A stretch of DNA of 64,000 bases, taken from assembly GCA_002633005.1 (NCBI GenBank), contig NMRA01000023.1, forward strand, positions 640,205 through 704,204. Reading direction: 5' to 3'. Shown piece after piece: positions 36,820-48,764 of this stretch. Under the pieces are notes generated by a model. The model was not told the origin of the DNA. It made no database searches and saw only the letters and a list, made by a program, of their open reading frames with translations. Within the stretch, counting starts at the first letter, position 1; every line of letters begins with the position of its first letter. The stretch is from Phoronis australis (taxonomy: Eukaryota; Phoronida; Phoronidae). A program made the position numbers and the translations under genes.

Positions 36820-37531
36820 GTGCCACCGTTTCCACGATAGTGTCTTTTTTGTCAGCTTTCCTCAACATCCATCAAAGAATTTGGGAGATATCGACTCAAA
36901 AGCAAAAGGAAACAACATTGCTACTGGGAGACTCCTCAGTCGGATTTGTCCTATAATTCTACGTCAGCTACACAAGCAACACATACCAGATATGATGAAT
37001 TTCCATCAAGGACGCTTATAAATAATCAGCTGTGGTCTATTTTGTCCGTTCACGTTGTCACGTTCATAGAAAAACTCTTAACAAATTTCACAACGGTCCT
37101 GCAAGGAGTTTACGGGTTATAGCTGCGGTGTCGGACAGGCGGACTCGAGATACCGGACTAACATGACAGCAATGTGCACAGTAATAGTTTTAATTATGCT
37201 TCCCATGTATAAGATATTCACATTATTATACGCCCGTGCGTGGGAGTCTTTTTGTGTTTTTCCAAACTCTTACAAATTTTTCGCCTTAACGCAAAAAAAT
37301 CGAAATTGTTAGGCGTGCTTACTGGAAAAAATGTTGAGAGAAATTCTCTGGACTCAAAGGAACAAGCCTACATGTGTATTGGATAAAAAAGGCTTAGTTG
37401 ACACTTGGATATTAAGGTTGAAATTTCAAAATCTGTGCTAACTTACAAAGTTTATGTGAAAGATGGGTTCAATCAGTAAACATGAAATAGGCTAAAAATC
37501 AATGCATTACTGTAGTTTTCTCATGTTTTAG

Positions 37532-40500
37532 CACTTAAAACGCAGACCTCGACGAACGAGCCCATCAAAGTGACGCCCAGCACCATGGGCACCACATGGT
37601 ACGTTGTTGTTGTAACATTCGTAACTACTCGGCTATTACCGTGAGTAGTGAACAGAAGACACTTTGACACATTCAGGCTAGACATTGAATGGAAACATTC
37701 GTAACTACATGTACTCGAGCAATACCATGCGCAGTGAACAGACGCAATGGCTAGAAATTGATCGTTTTACAATTTTTATTTGTGTCAATGTGCGGAGGAT
37801 TAGCATTGGAGAGGTTGTTGCAAAAATGCTCTAAAAACTGTTTCCTTTATCTTTAACAAAATGTGCGATAGATGTGCGAATAGTTAAAGGGATACCAAAC
37901 TCGGTTTTGGCCTCAAATTAACAGAATACTAAAACAACTTTCCCATACAGTTTTCTGAAACAAAACAGTGCTCCTTAACCCTCTACACCCCTCAGTAGTT
38001 TGGAGGAAAATTTGAAAACTCCTTTCGAAGTCTGCTAAACGAACAAGCGTGGCCTACGCTTTCCGTGAGTTACACGGTAACAGTGGGAAAAGACCGCCCA
38101 CCAAGGACCGTAATGTCCAATTTATGAAATAGGGGTTATGAGGTTTTAGTTAATTCTTGCTTTTATACTTTAAGATTGACACCACTGACGCAATTATCAG
38201 GTGATAGAACGAGGATTGGTTGAAATCATCAAAACAGGGTTCAGTATCCTTTTAAAAAGACACTAATCCTTGTTTGTTTTTGAGCTTTCATCAAAACCTG
38301 TTTATGTTATCTGTTTTGCACAATGGTACCTCCTGTACTTATTCATCTAAACGCTTGCATATTCGCAAAGTGGTAACATAGTTGAATTTCGGCTGTATTT
38401 CCTCAGTCGCTCGTCAACTCTGTTGGAGATGTAAAACTGGCTCCAAAAATATGAAGGTTAACGAATGGTACAGAGAACAATTTCAGTGGTTTCTGATATA
38501 TAGGTCATCTATTTATAACTAATTCCTGTTAATAGGACAAAACAGTGTTTAGCATCTTTTCGACATGAAGACGGAATTGAAATGTAAATTATGCAAAATG
38601 TATGTTGTTGGCGAGTTTTTGTCAGCAATGATTAAACGTACAAACACCCTATTAACACCAGTCCTGCTATCATAACGCCGGAAAATTTTCCTTTATGGGC
38701 GATGTGATATACTATTGGCTTACGGAAAAAGGCAAAACACTTGAAATATGCACGAATGAAAGACATATCCCACACATTTCCATCCAGCATTCGAAATGCA
38801 GGCTGGCCCGGTGGCCCGGGGCCAGTGGATTTGCGGCCGGGCTAGTAACTTTTGAAAATAATTGGCTCGGCGGGCCAGTTACTTTCGCATATAGGAGCTA
38901 CGTGGATGTAGTCTTATGTTCAATAGTCTTTTTGTGAGTTAATAACAATAACGCGAGATTCTTTGAGACTTAACTGTAACGTCACCGGAAGTAGGGCAAA
39001 ATCTTGTCGTTTAGCCGTTTTGCTCTATGCGGTAGCAGAGTGAATTTTGTTCAGTTTACTTCGACTTCGAAAGCTTTTAGTGTGGAAAATGCCAAACAAG
39101 CATTGCAGTTATGGGAAATGTAATGCAGATTCGCGCTACAACATGTCCCATCGCGTTCTGTACTAATTTCTTCCCGTGTATTTTAAACGGGCGGTAGGCG
39201 AAATCCGCTCACTGATTAAGAGTTTTCACTACGTCAAAAATACATTCTACACTTACAACTATCACTTAAAAAGACGCTTACTTTCTTCAGTGATTCTTTC
39301 TGATTCTAAACATATCTTTGATGAAGCATAGCTACGAGAATTCAGTCGATTTTGGCGAAGAATTCCAAATCCACTTTTTGGTTTCCATTAGTTTTTTCAC
39401 CGCATGCGCGATAACCCCAAATTATTTTAACTGAATCAGGTGTGTATAAGGCAAAGGGTAGCGCGAGACTGAACAAAGCACGTGACCTGGCGCGTGACAC
39501 TTGCAAAATAGCATCGGAAGATATCAAGTGAAATTTGTAAGATTTGTGTCCCTTAGCTTTTTTGTTCGTCAACAGGCGTGATTTCACGTAACTTTCTCAA
39601 ACTGGCGCCCGGTGAGAGAAACTCGAGGGAACCGCGAGATTTTCATGGACATGTTCAAGTTATTTGTTGACTAAATTGCATCCAGAGTCATGATGGTATG
39701 TCTTAATTATAACTTCATGTGCACATGTGCATGTTTGATTTGATTTTATTTGCTGAATTTTGAAATAAGTAACTTTTTATAGGGATATACTATCGACCCT
39801 ATATGCCTGTGATCAAGTTCCAGTTTCAGTCCGTTCACAGCTCCTCACACCATAACAAGTTCACATTTTCTTCGTCCTTCACAGTTATTCCACGATCCAT
39901 CTACCATCTCTTAAGTTGTGTTAACGTTTTAAGCGTAAAATTCTCCATAAGAACTCCAGTAAGATTTAGCGTGTTTAGCAAAGACTCTGGGCAAAACAAG
40001 AGCAATATAGCGGGGTTTGCCCTACTTCCGGTGACGTCACATTGATTAACTGGAAACTCGCAAGTGAGCTATTAATTCAAAAAGTTTATTGTCTAATTTT
40101 GTTTGCTTCTCAACTCTTGAACGCCAACGAGTTTGAACATTGTGGGCAATATATCCGCTAAAGCCCCATTCACTTTGCATACTCATAGAACTCTAGCCCT
40201 GGAATGCTAAGTCCAGCACGTGACCATGTATGTCAAGCTTAATTTCATTGCTTCATTTTCATTTTGTTATTATTGTTCATTAAGTGAGACTTTTGAGGCA
40301 CGGTTTCATACAATCAGCGATTTCTCGGCAAAATTAGTCAACAAAGTCGGGAATTACACTCAGTCTGGTAATTCTTTATAATATAAGCACCGACCTGTCG
40401 ACCTCGGTGGATGCCGGGAGTAGTTAGGCCTCTGATATATTTTCAGATCCAGTCGTAGAACCACTTTCGACATGACAAAAGTTTTTTAACAGGACATTTT

Positions 40501-43500
40501 TGGGTGTTGAAATCATGATACAGTATTTTACTGAAAGAAGTTAAATTTGGCCTAAATGAAAAGTTTAGGCCCTAATAACAGGTGTGTTTACGTAACTTTC
40601 GAAAAATTACTCATAATTGTTTGCTTAGCTGTTTAATAATGTTGGTATGCGTTATATACGTTCGGCTATTGTATTCTGAATAAAATGATCAGAACATTGT
40701 TATGTGGTACAAGTTGTCACTTGACAAAATCACGCGAAGTTGATGTACATAAACGTATATTTTAAGGGAAGAACATGAACGCTACCTTCACACGCTGAAA
40801 TGTGTACTGAACACGTGTTTTAACGAGCCATGTGACCTACCGGAACTGCTATATCACCACGTGGATAATATATGCGATTTGACCAAGAGTAAGATGACAT
40901 CGGTTGTGACCTTGGCATTTGAACTCCTGGAAAAAATATGCAGAAAAAAATACGTAACTGTAAGTAAATCTCTCGGATAGACTTCTGCGCAAGTGATTTT
41001 TAATGAGTCTATATATCTATCACCTGACCCACAAAAGTTAAAACTATAGGTTTTTCAAGGTTTTCATATCTAATGGACATCCTGATTGAAAGAAAAAAGT
41101 CCACCAAAATCTGACAACCGTAAATGGGCAAAAACTACATCATTTCCAAAATGGCCTCTTAGACGCTTTAAAAACAATGAAACATTCATTTCTTCTTCAG
41201 AAACATAATTTTCGGTTGTAGTTCATGGTTTTATACACAGAAAACCACGCTGATATCAAAACAAAATTGTACCTGACAATTGGCAAGAAAAAGTCAATAT
41301 CTAAAAATCCACAACTTTCATTATATTCCGTATCCCGAAGGACAATGGTGTATCAATATTCTGAAAAAAGTCACTGCTGTGCATGTCCTCAGTAATAAAC
41401 TTAGGCAAGCACTTTCCTTAAACATACGTGTATATAACTATCGATTAAAACCCACTCTCAGAATATGGCCAGCAGCTTGGTTTAGTTGTTCACTGTAATA
41501 CTATTTACTATGTCTGGTATATTTCTGAAATTTTGGTGTTTGTTTTGAATCCATTACTTTTGTTCCTTGGAAATAGATATTATTAAAATTGACATTTGCC
41601 TTATGACCAAAATTGTACCGGCAAAATGTCATCTTAACGTCAAGTATATTGGTTGGGGCCAACACGACTGAGCAGCAGATGCCGGTGAAATGATCATGGG
41701 AGTTTAGATTACCCCTCTTTCATATCCATTAAACATAAGGTTTGGAAGACTTATGTCACCCTCCATCACCACTCAAACCATGACCTAGTAGCAAACTCGG
41801 AGGCAGATTCCGTTGGTGGAAGATACGCTTGAGTAACGGCAGACTTCAACAGCTTTCTTGGTAAATGTCTTACAACTCGTAGGTACCATAGAGTATGTAC
41901 TGCAAATGTCTTCCATCTTAAATGAAGAACCCAAGTTTGTTACAAATGTTTCAGTCGTTTGACGTGAAAAACCAACAACAAACGGCTCATGAATACGGTT
42001 TCTGTTGCAACTCTTACGGTTCCTCATTGCAGTCGTTACGCGTGCCGAATATATCTTCACTTACTGTACATGTAGGTCTCTTTGTTGTTCTCAAAGGCGC
42101 AGCACGTTCAAAGTGCACTTGTTCCAGAACGCTTTGGAATCCCGTAGCTTACGCGACTTCAGAGAACCTACATGTATTGCTCCAAGCAGATTCGTGAAAG
42201 TGTGAAAGGCTACAAGTTCGATAAAGATCCCCGTAAATTCACTTTCCTGTAGTGCTGCAATGGTGATCCCAGATGACTTCATGTATAGGGATTGACAGAA
42301 CGTGACTACTAGATGTATACGTCTGTCCATACCGTGAAATCCAAACTGGACAGGGTGCACCTTTTGTAGATATCGATCATTGGCAAGCAGAATGGATTAT
42401 GCACCGTGTTGACGAAAAGCCAGTAATCCCCCCTACGTATTAAAATCTGCCTGCTTGAAATGGAAAGATAGTTCCAAAAAGTTGCCAACCTTCGCACAAC
42501 ATACATGTACTCCCAGATTCGGAACACCTAGGATCTGAATGTTCCGAATAACGTGGATGACGAAAAATATTATTTGACGTATTTCCTCTGTTCAGCAGAG
42601 ACACCGTCAATGTACACAACCTCATTTTCCTGACGTGTTTCGAGGTACACTCCCCATTCACAAAGGTGGAGGGGAGGAACAAGCATTATATAAAAGTCAA
42701 GTAAAAGGTCTTTGCAGGTGCGAGACGTAATAGGTCAACATCTCAATGGTAAACAAGCCTCTACTCTAAACAATAACCTCAAAGTAATATGAGACCAAGG
42801 TAGTACACCTGCACATTCAGGAATGGTGTTATCCTATGAATATACTATGCTATAGTCAATCCTCGCACTGTCCAAGATCCTAAACTTAGACACGGAGTAT
42901 TCTGACAAGCATTCTAGATGGTCAAGCAGATGCTTGTAGACCACACCAGCCTCACATTGTGTTGTGGTTATTGTCCAGAATAGAGGCTTGTTTACATTTG
43001 TGTTGTTGACGGATACATTATTTCCTTTTACTTGTTACCTCGACTTCAACATCGTACTCGTTCTTGTACCTTTGATAATGAGGAGTGTACCTCGAAAGGT
43101 GTCAAAGAAATGTAGTTGTGTACTATTTGACGGTTAATCAAAATTTTGATAAATACTGAATTTTTGATAACTGTAATATGTTCAAATCTGAAATATTCTG
43201 TTTTGTCGCGAGATTATGTTTTACCACTAGCTGCCTTCTGAAAGTTTTAATTAAAAAACACGACACAGACCAGCTTGTTCCAGACTATACTTAGTCGAGC
43301 TTTTGGATCAAATATTCACAATTAAAAATGTAAATGCGATTATCATTTGTCATGGCCTTAAGGGAATCTATCATTTGTGTTTAAAATGTTGGTTCAGTCA
43401 TAATTCAGTCATGTACGAATGGCGATATAATTTGCATGTGTATTGGGCAAATTGTTTCTGTTCCTTTGCATGTTGAGTGGTTTTTGTCACAAATTGACCA

Positions 43501-46500
43501 GCTTGTTCTCAGATGATTAAAAAATGCCGTTTCAAAACTTTTGCCAGCATAATCGCAATGTTGGACAGAGGACTGTGCCACTAAAAAGGCCCACGACTGG
43601 TTATTTTGTCGTAAATTTGATTATCTGATCTCAATTAGTTCGAACTTGTTTCTCAGACTTAAAACAAGTAAGTTCCGGAGCACCTCAGGTATTTTCGTAA
43701 GCTCAAATTATCCCTACGAGGTGTTTCATACCTTCGCCAGTGCTAACGCAAATCATTACAGCTAAATTTGTTCATAGAGTAGCTTCATTCTAGAGGGTCT
43801 AAAATCGCCAAGTGACGGCTACTGTCAATCCTTTGTCTGCCATCTAATGTACTCTTAACTCTTGCTTAGCCTAATCACTGGGGCATTCGAATACATTTTG
43901 CATTTGAAAGTCACATGACTCGTTGTAAAGATATGAAACACCTTTGAGGAATAAACTGGAGCTACGAAAATACCCGAAGTGTCCCTGATGCTTGGCAAAC
44001 ACTCGCCTTTCACTTACGAGATGTTGTGAGGTATTGCGACAATCTTGTTTCTTCGCTAGAAACTTGGTTTACAGAACCTTCTGTGGTATCAATTAGTGTC
44101 TGTGCTAATTAAAGCTGCTTCAATCACACCAACCACCAAAAGTCAATTAACTTTTTATCCAGTGCCCATTTGCATGAAACAGTCCCAACTAGGGACTCGA
44201 CCAAGTTTTTCAAAGCTACTGCGTATTCGTAAGCTTGTGAAACACTTATTGTCCCTTAGTCGGTTTGATACAAATCGAAATACAACTCTACGTTGAATTC
44301 CTAATATTCTTGAAAATAATTAGGGATCTTTTCATGCAACTCCCCTAATTTAAGGATTGCGACACTATTTATTATGGCTCAATTAAGAGCTGGTTATATT
44401 ACTAGAAAATGTCATAAGTCAAAGACGAGCTCATAATAAAGATAAACTGATAAAAATATAACACCTGCGATTAAAGAACGAAACAAATATGCAAACGATT
44501 TAGGGAACTTAGCTGAGTTCCAGTTGCTACTGGTTCAAGCAGCCGGGCACAGAGCCCCTGCTGTTAGACTCAGTGAGGTTCTGTACTAAATTCCGGACGA
44601 CTTCAGAACTTGGACAACGTGGCAGTTTGCTACTGCTTTAGATCAGGATCCATGAGCTGGCTCGTCTTTCTACAACCATAGTGTCAAGTATTACCAACCT
44701 GTTTGTACATTCCACGCGCTAATTTCATTTCCAATAAGTACTTGTGTTGCGGAAAGTGATCTAAACAGTAAGTTTCCTTGACGGAATTCGGACCTAAAAC
44801 AGCTTTCCGGTATTGAGTTTTTTCAATATCCAAGAGAAATTCAAACCCGTTCATTTCAGATTATTATATCACCATTTGTGAAAAAAAATATTTGTAACGA
44901 ACCCAATACCTGAACATGGCGCGTTGTGTACATCTGAGATTGGGTTGATATTCAACGAACTGTTAAGCAACGTATTCGTTATCCTTAAAAGCTGCCTTAC
45001 AAATGTGATTCATGTACTTTAAAACTACAAGCCTCTTTTACAAGTAGTAAACGCGGACTATGAAATTCAAGATATACAAACCTACTTATGCCGAAATATG
45101 CATAGTAAGGAAACTTTATTTTATAGGACCGCCCTATGTTAGTAACATTCCTAGTTTTCTTTCCAATGGACTTAATAACTGGCAACCAAAAGTTGGTGTT
45201 TTCTGCTTGAGGGCACATCAGTTTTGCCAACGAATATATTCGTAGACTGTGAATCGCACTGCACGAAAGAGGTAACCACCTATTTACTTAAATCTTCGCA
45301 AACATAATGATTTTGAATTATTTTTTCACAGAGACACGACAAAATAATCCCCTCCATAATGGACGTGATACGTGACAGCGGCGGAAGTTTAGTTCAAGAA
45401 ATGGCTGAATCCGTCTTACAAACAGTCGTGTCCTACTGCGACCACGAGATGGTGATATTGGGATTGATCGACGGCTGTTACAGGTAACAATCTAAAACGA
45501 CTGGTATCCGTCTTTCTAACAGTCGTTTCCCGGAGTGCGAGCACGAGATGGCGACACAGGGTTTGGCGGAGGGCTATAACAGGCAGTATTCTACAATTTT
45601 AGAGGAGACACGTTCACTAATTCTCGGCCCGGAATCTAATCTGTGTTATCGACATCAAACTCGAAATCATACTTAAAAGCTTATGCTCTGTGCGCACATT
45701 TCTTGATTTTGTGGACATTAAGTTAATTCGTTATAATATTCACCACACGAAATCTGTGTCGGCGTTTGTCATATAAATATCCCCTCCATTTTGCTGTTTA
45801 ACAACAAGTGATCACAATGTTTAGTTCAGTTTAATTTTAATTACAAGTTTCACTTCCTGTCCATTAACTAAAGAGAATTGAGAGATGCACGTAGTTCCAA
45901 ATGCCAAGCTCACGTCTAACTCTGCACAGTTACGAACTATATTAATGAGTGTGACATTCGTATTGTTTCTACCCTTGAAAATTCTGAATGTTCACCAGAA
46001 ACAGGCAAAAAATACCATCTATAAGCTAATCGAAGCACGCACAGAGGTGACATCTTGCAAAATCGAGCTAACGTGAGCGCTGGCAAGCTCCACCAAAACA
46101 TAACCGAGATGGTTTGAAACTTGCGAGTCTGCACCTTGTTGATCGCACCCGACCGAGTTCATATTAACCGTTTCAGTTCTAGCCACCTTATCAGAAAAGT
46201 TTGTTCATCGCGCTTAGTCAACTACCTGGAGTTCAAGAAACTTACCTATGATGACAGTATTGCTGAACTTTCCCAAATGCTACTTAGCGAAGCGGACCCC
46301 ATAACAAGGTACACCATTTTGTTTGTATCTTCAAGAAGTTACAGTTAGAAACAACCTCGTCTACTCCTAATGGGAAGAATCCTACATTGACATCCTAACT
46401 GGTCGAGATTGGGCAACACGACCAGTTTGCGCACTTTAGAATCTGCCGGTTTCGATCAAAGACATCTTGCTGTTGTGGTTAATTGAATCACCTCAGGCTG

Positions 46501-48039
46501 CCGATGTTATCGTTCTCTAGATCAACACTTTGGGAGCGACAATAGTATCGAAAGTTTGTAACTAGCATACCTGGACAGTTCGTGAAAAGCACGCGTGATT
46601 AGGTTTTGCATTTTGATAATAGGAAAAGAAATGTGACTTTTACAACCTAAAACGTTTGTTTAATGCTGCAATAATATGTTCGTCATTAATTCTGCTGGGT
46701 GTGCAACACCATTGAGCCAATTACCAAACCACCAGCCAGCCCTTGGATTTTGAGGTAAGCCAAGTGTCACCGTACAACTCTCGGCACGTTGCACTGACCT
46801 CACTGACAAGTTTTCTGCTTAGTATAGTCTAGTTCGTACACTCCCTCCAGTGTATCTTTACAACCGGAGAGTTAAGGGATGTTAGGCAGTTTGAAACCTT
46901 TACTTCCAGCATGTTACATGAGCTGATGGGAACAATAACTCCACCTATTTCAGAAAACATGCGCGGCGCAGCACTGAGATAAGTGGGGGGCTATAGCTCC
47001 CCCCAGTTCCCTATGGTGCCCCGCCATGGAAAATGGGTGGGCCTAAACTTGCAAAAAACTACCAACGGTAATAGTTGAAATCTATCATGAAAGATTCAGT
47101 GCGGAGACTGGATGCGCGAACACATCGGTTACATTTTGTGAAAAGTCTGTTAACTATGTTTGATATCGATCTGTTGAAATCGCTATATTTTCTTGGTTAA
47201 GAATAGTTTAGAATTGAGACCAGACACGAATTTACACGAGGTTTTACAAATTTTGAATTTCCCAACAAACGCGTTGAAGTCGACTTCGAAGCGCGACTTC
47301 GGGGATTTTTCTGTATGTACCTGGATCAGAGATGAGGATTCGTTTCGGTGTTTAACAAGCGAACAATTCCGTTAAGTTAAATACCAAAACTCGGGTCCAG
47401 CAAACTCATTCAATTTTCAATACCAGAAACGCAATTCGGAAATTCAAATTCCGTTTCAATAAGTAAAACATAAAATCCCATTGTTGTTCAATTTGTAATA
47501 TGCAAAACGAAAACTGAAAATCCGTGTTTCTTCTGTCATGTTGATTAGTAAACAAACTGGTCCGCTACAGGTAAACCTTCATTTTCTTTGATGCGGATTC
47601 TTACTTTTTCCTTTTCCATGTGGTTCATTAGACCAAAATACCCAAAAAGGCGAAGCACGTAGTTCGAAATGCCAAGCACGACGTTTCTTACCTATGTACA
47701 ATGTTTCGTGTACTTCTGCCAGTACTTCCTGTTTGAAGGTAAATTTTACTTGTCCAAAGCCACTTCACATTCTTGAGCGAAAACTTTCTATTTGAAGGTA
47801 ACTGTGTTCTATCCAAGGTCACTGATTCGCATTAAGTTTTGACCAATCCTGTTTATGACCTTCTGTGTTTCAGATCTAACGGCAGTATGCTGCAGTATTA
47901 CGTAGAGAGAACTTTAAGTGATCACTCTTTAAAACGAATCAAGTGGAAAATGAAGCAAAGCGAATTTGCCATGAAACAGTTGCGTCGAAAACCTACTAGT
48001 AGTGCAATAAGGCAGATTAGAATTCCTTGGAAATATTGA
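37532..48039 (+). CDS. TOG/HEAT-repeat protein, C-terminal part
   Basis: Exons 37532-37598, 40767-40959, 45332-45483, 46177-46308 and 47874-48039 join in one frame and end at TGA 48037-48039. After a linker with TSTNEPIKVTPSTM comes WEEHERYLHTLKCVL, then paired helices (LPELLYHHVDNICDLTKSK, SVVTLAFELLEKIC), HDKIIPSIMDVIRDSGGS, AESVLQTVVSYCDHEMVIL, GLIDGCYSSSHLIRKVCSSR and a basic tail rich in Lys and Arg. The helix pattern, the tryptophan-led first helix and the ..HLIRKVCSSRLVNYLE ending resemble TOG domains of the CLASP/TOGARAM (crescerin) group, which bind tubulin and in TOGARAM act in cilia. The 5' end was not found, so the full protein may be longer, and the family assignment rests on pattern, not alignment. 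The AATAAA at 48132-48137 is 93 bp beyond the stop. Confidence 0.72.
38974..40045 (+). mobile_element. Non-autonomous THAP-bearing, TTAA-flanked element (Kolobok-like)
   Basis: Inverted ends share ACGTCACCGGAAGTAGGGCAAA: at 38979-39000 forward and about 40016-40037 reversed. TTAA lies just outside both ends (38970-38973 and 40046-40049), though the outermost few bases of the two ends differ in length. Inside is a THAP zinc-finger start. A THAP domain with TTAA target sites is the mark of Kolobok transposons. It lies in the first intron of the TOG gene model. Confidence 0.7.
39089..39166 (+). pseudogene. THAP domain N-terminal fragment
   Basis: ATG then PNKHCSYGKCNADSRYN: the C-x4-C beginning of a THAP DNA-binding finger, as found at the start of THAP-type transposases. 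The frame stops after 25 codons and the rest of the domain is absent or too decayed to see. Confidence 0.75.
40185..40345 (+). repeat. Dispersed repeat; partner at 8770-9015 (-)
   Basis: Begins with ATAGAACTCTAGCCCTGGAA and continues with TTAATTTCATTGCTTCA and AAAATTAGTCAAC. See the partner copy. Confidence 0.75.
41640..42636 (-). other. Unassigned frames, no supported gene
   Basis: Several 70-90-codon frames overlap here on the minus strand (41785-42060, 42091-42360, 42309-42527, 42440-42682) and one on the plus (41922-42197). One minus frame near 42600-42680 contains EVVYIDGVSAEQRKYVK. I recognise no family, and splice sites do not connect them. It may be a decayed transposon body, since a foldback follows directly. 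Confidence 0.3.
42637..43097. mobile_element. 460-bp foldback element
   Basis: Arms 42637-42792 and 42951-43097 are inverted copies: TTTCGAGGTACACTCC at the outer end, AAGTAAAAGG, AAACAAGCCTCTA and CAATAACC inwards. Divergence is moderate with indels. No clear target duplication seen. Confidence 0.75.
43795..44010 (+). repeat. Dispersed repeat; partner at 33110-33340
   Basis: Same orientation as its partner; diverged by substitutions and short indels. In the large TOG-gene intron. Confidence 0.8.
44011..45300. other. Intron sequence, nothing recognised
   Basis: TOG-gene intron between the exons at 40767 and 45332. No repeat or domain identified. Confidence 0.5.
45516..45601 (+). pseudogene. 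Decayed tandem copy of the TOG exon 3' half
   Basis: Resembles 45414-45498: both read ACAGTCGT, CACGAGATGG, GG(A)TTG and GGCTRTWACAGG. The copy has lost the reading frame's key codons and its donor reads GCAGT where the exon has GTAAC, so it is not expected to be spliced in. Confidence 0.8.
46320..47860. other. Last TOG intron, nothing recognised
   Basis: No domain or repeat. Around 47000 there is a short inverted GGGGGGCTATAGCTCCCCCC palindrome. Confidence 0.5.
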
Positions 48040-48131
48040 CGAATCCCAGATGAATGGTTTGTATCAAAGAATTTGGAAATCGGTTTGTGAGCGTCTGTTA
48101 CGGATTTAAATAAACCAATTTGCTGAATGGC

Positions 48132-48137
48132 AATAAA
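48132..48137 (+). terminator. Poly(A) signal AATAAA of the TOG gene
   Basis: Canonical hexamer in GCAATAAATTT, 93 bp past the stop codon. Confidence 0.7.
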
Positions 48138-48199
48138 TTTTATCGTTTGATAAACTACGACAACCGGCAACAATAGGTATCATACTGCCACTAGACAGA

Positions 48200-48380
48200 A
48201 CGAGTGGGAGGGGAGGTAGAGGAAAAGTGAGAAGAGAGAAAAAAGTGAGGAGGGGCTGTGGAAGGCGGGGAGAGGGAGAAAAATAGGGAGGGAGATAGGG
48301 AGAGGGAGACGAGGGTGGGGGGATAGAGGGAGTGAGAGAGCGAGAGGGAGGAGGTACATGTATAGAGAGAAAGCTTCCAT
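48200..48380. repeat. Purine-rich GGGAGA low-complexity tract
   Basis: Nearly uninterrupted G and A on the plus strand just beyond the TOG gene, between two convergent genes. Confidence 0.9.
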
Positions 48381-48764
48381 GGCAAGACTTTAATGGCTAC
48401 ATACGAAACGTTTTGTGTCCGTTGGATCCAAAGGTGAGAGTGAGAGGTCCAAATGACCACAATCTAATTGTTGTGACAAGTGGGCGTTGTGAAAATTAAG
48501 ACCTGAACAACGGTGTCACTTAATTGTCATGTCACCAGTAAGTAAACGATCGCTCAATAACACATGCTACAAGCATTACTCCAGGATACATGGACCTGAA
48601 GCATAACCATGGATACTCGTGTTTTTTAGCTAAACAACGATCACATCCTGTTATCAACAGTCGTATTATAATTGTCATGACAAAGCCAACACCAAAAGCT
48701 AGGAAATCGAGTGAATCGAATCACTGAATGTATCCCAGGATCCCGATTTGCTCTTCCATTCTCT

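Noticed and set aside
38780-38900. GGCCCGG-rich stretch as a CpG island promoter
   Set aside because: Short repeated GGCC words with two GGGCYAGTNACTTT units look like a simple repeat; no exon follows.
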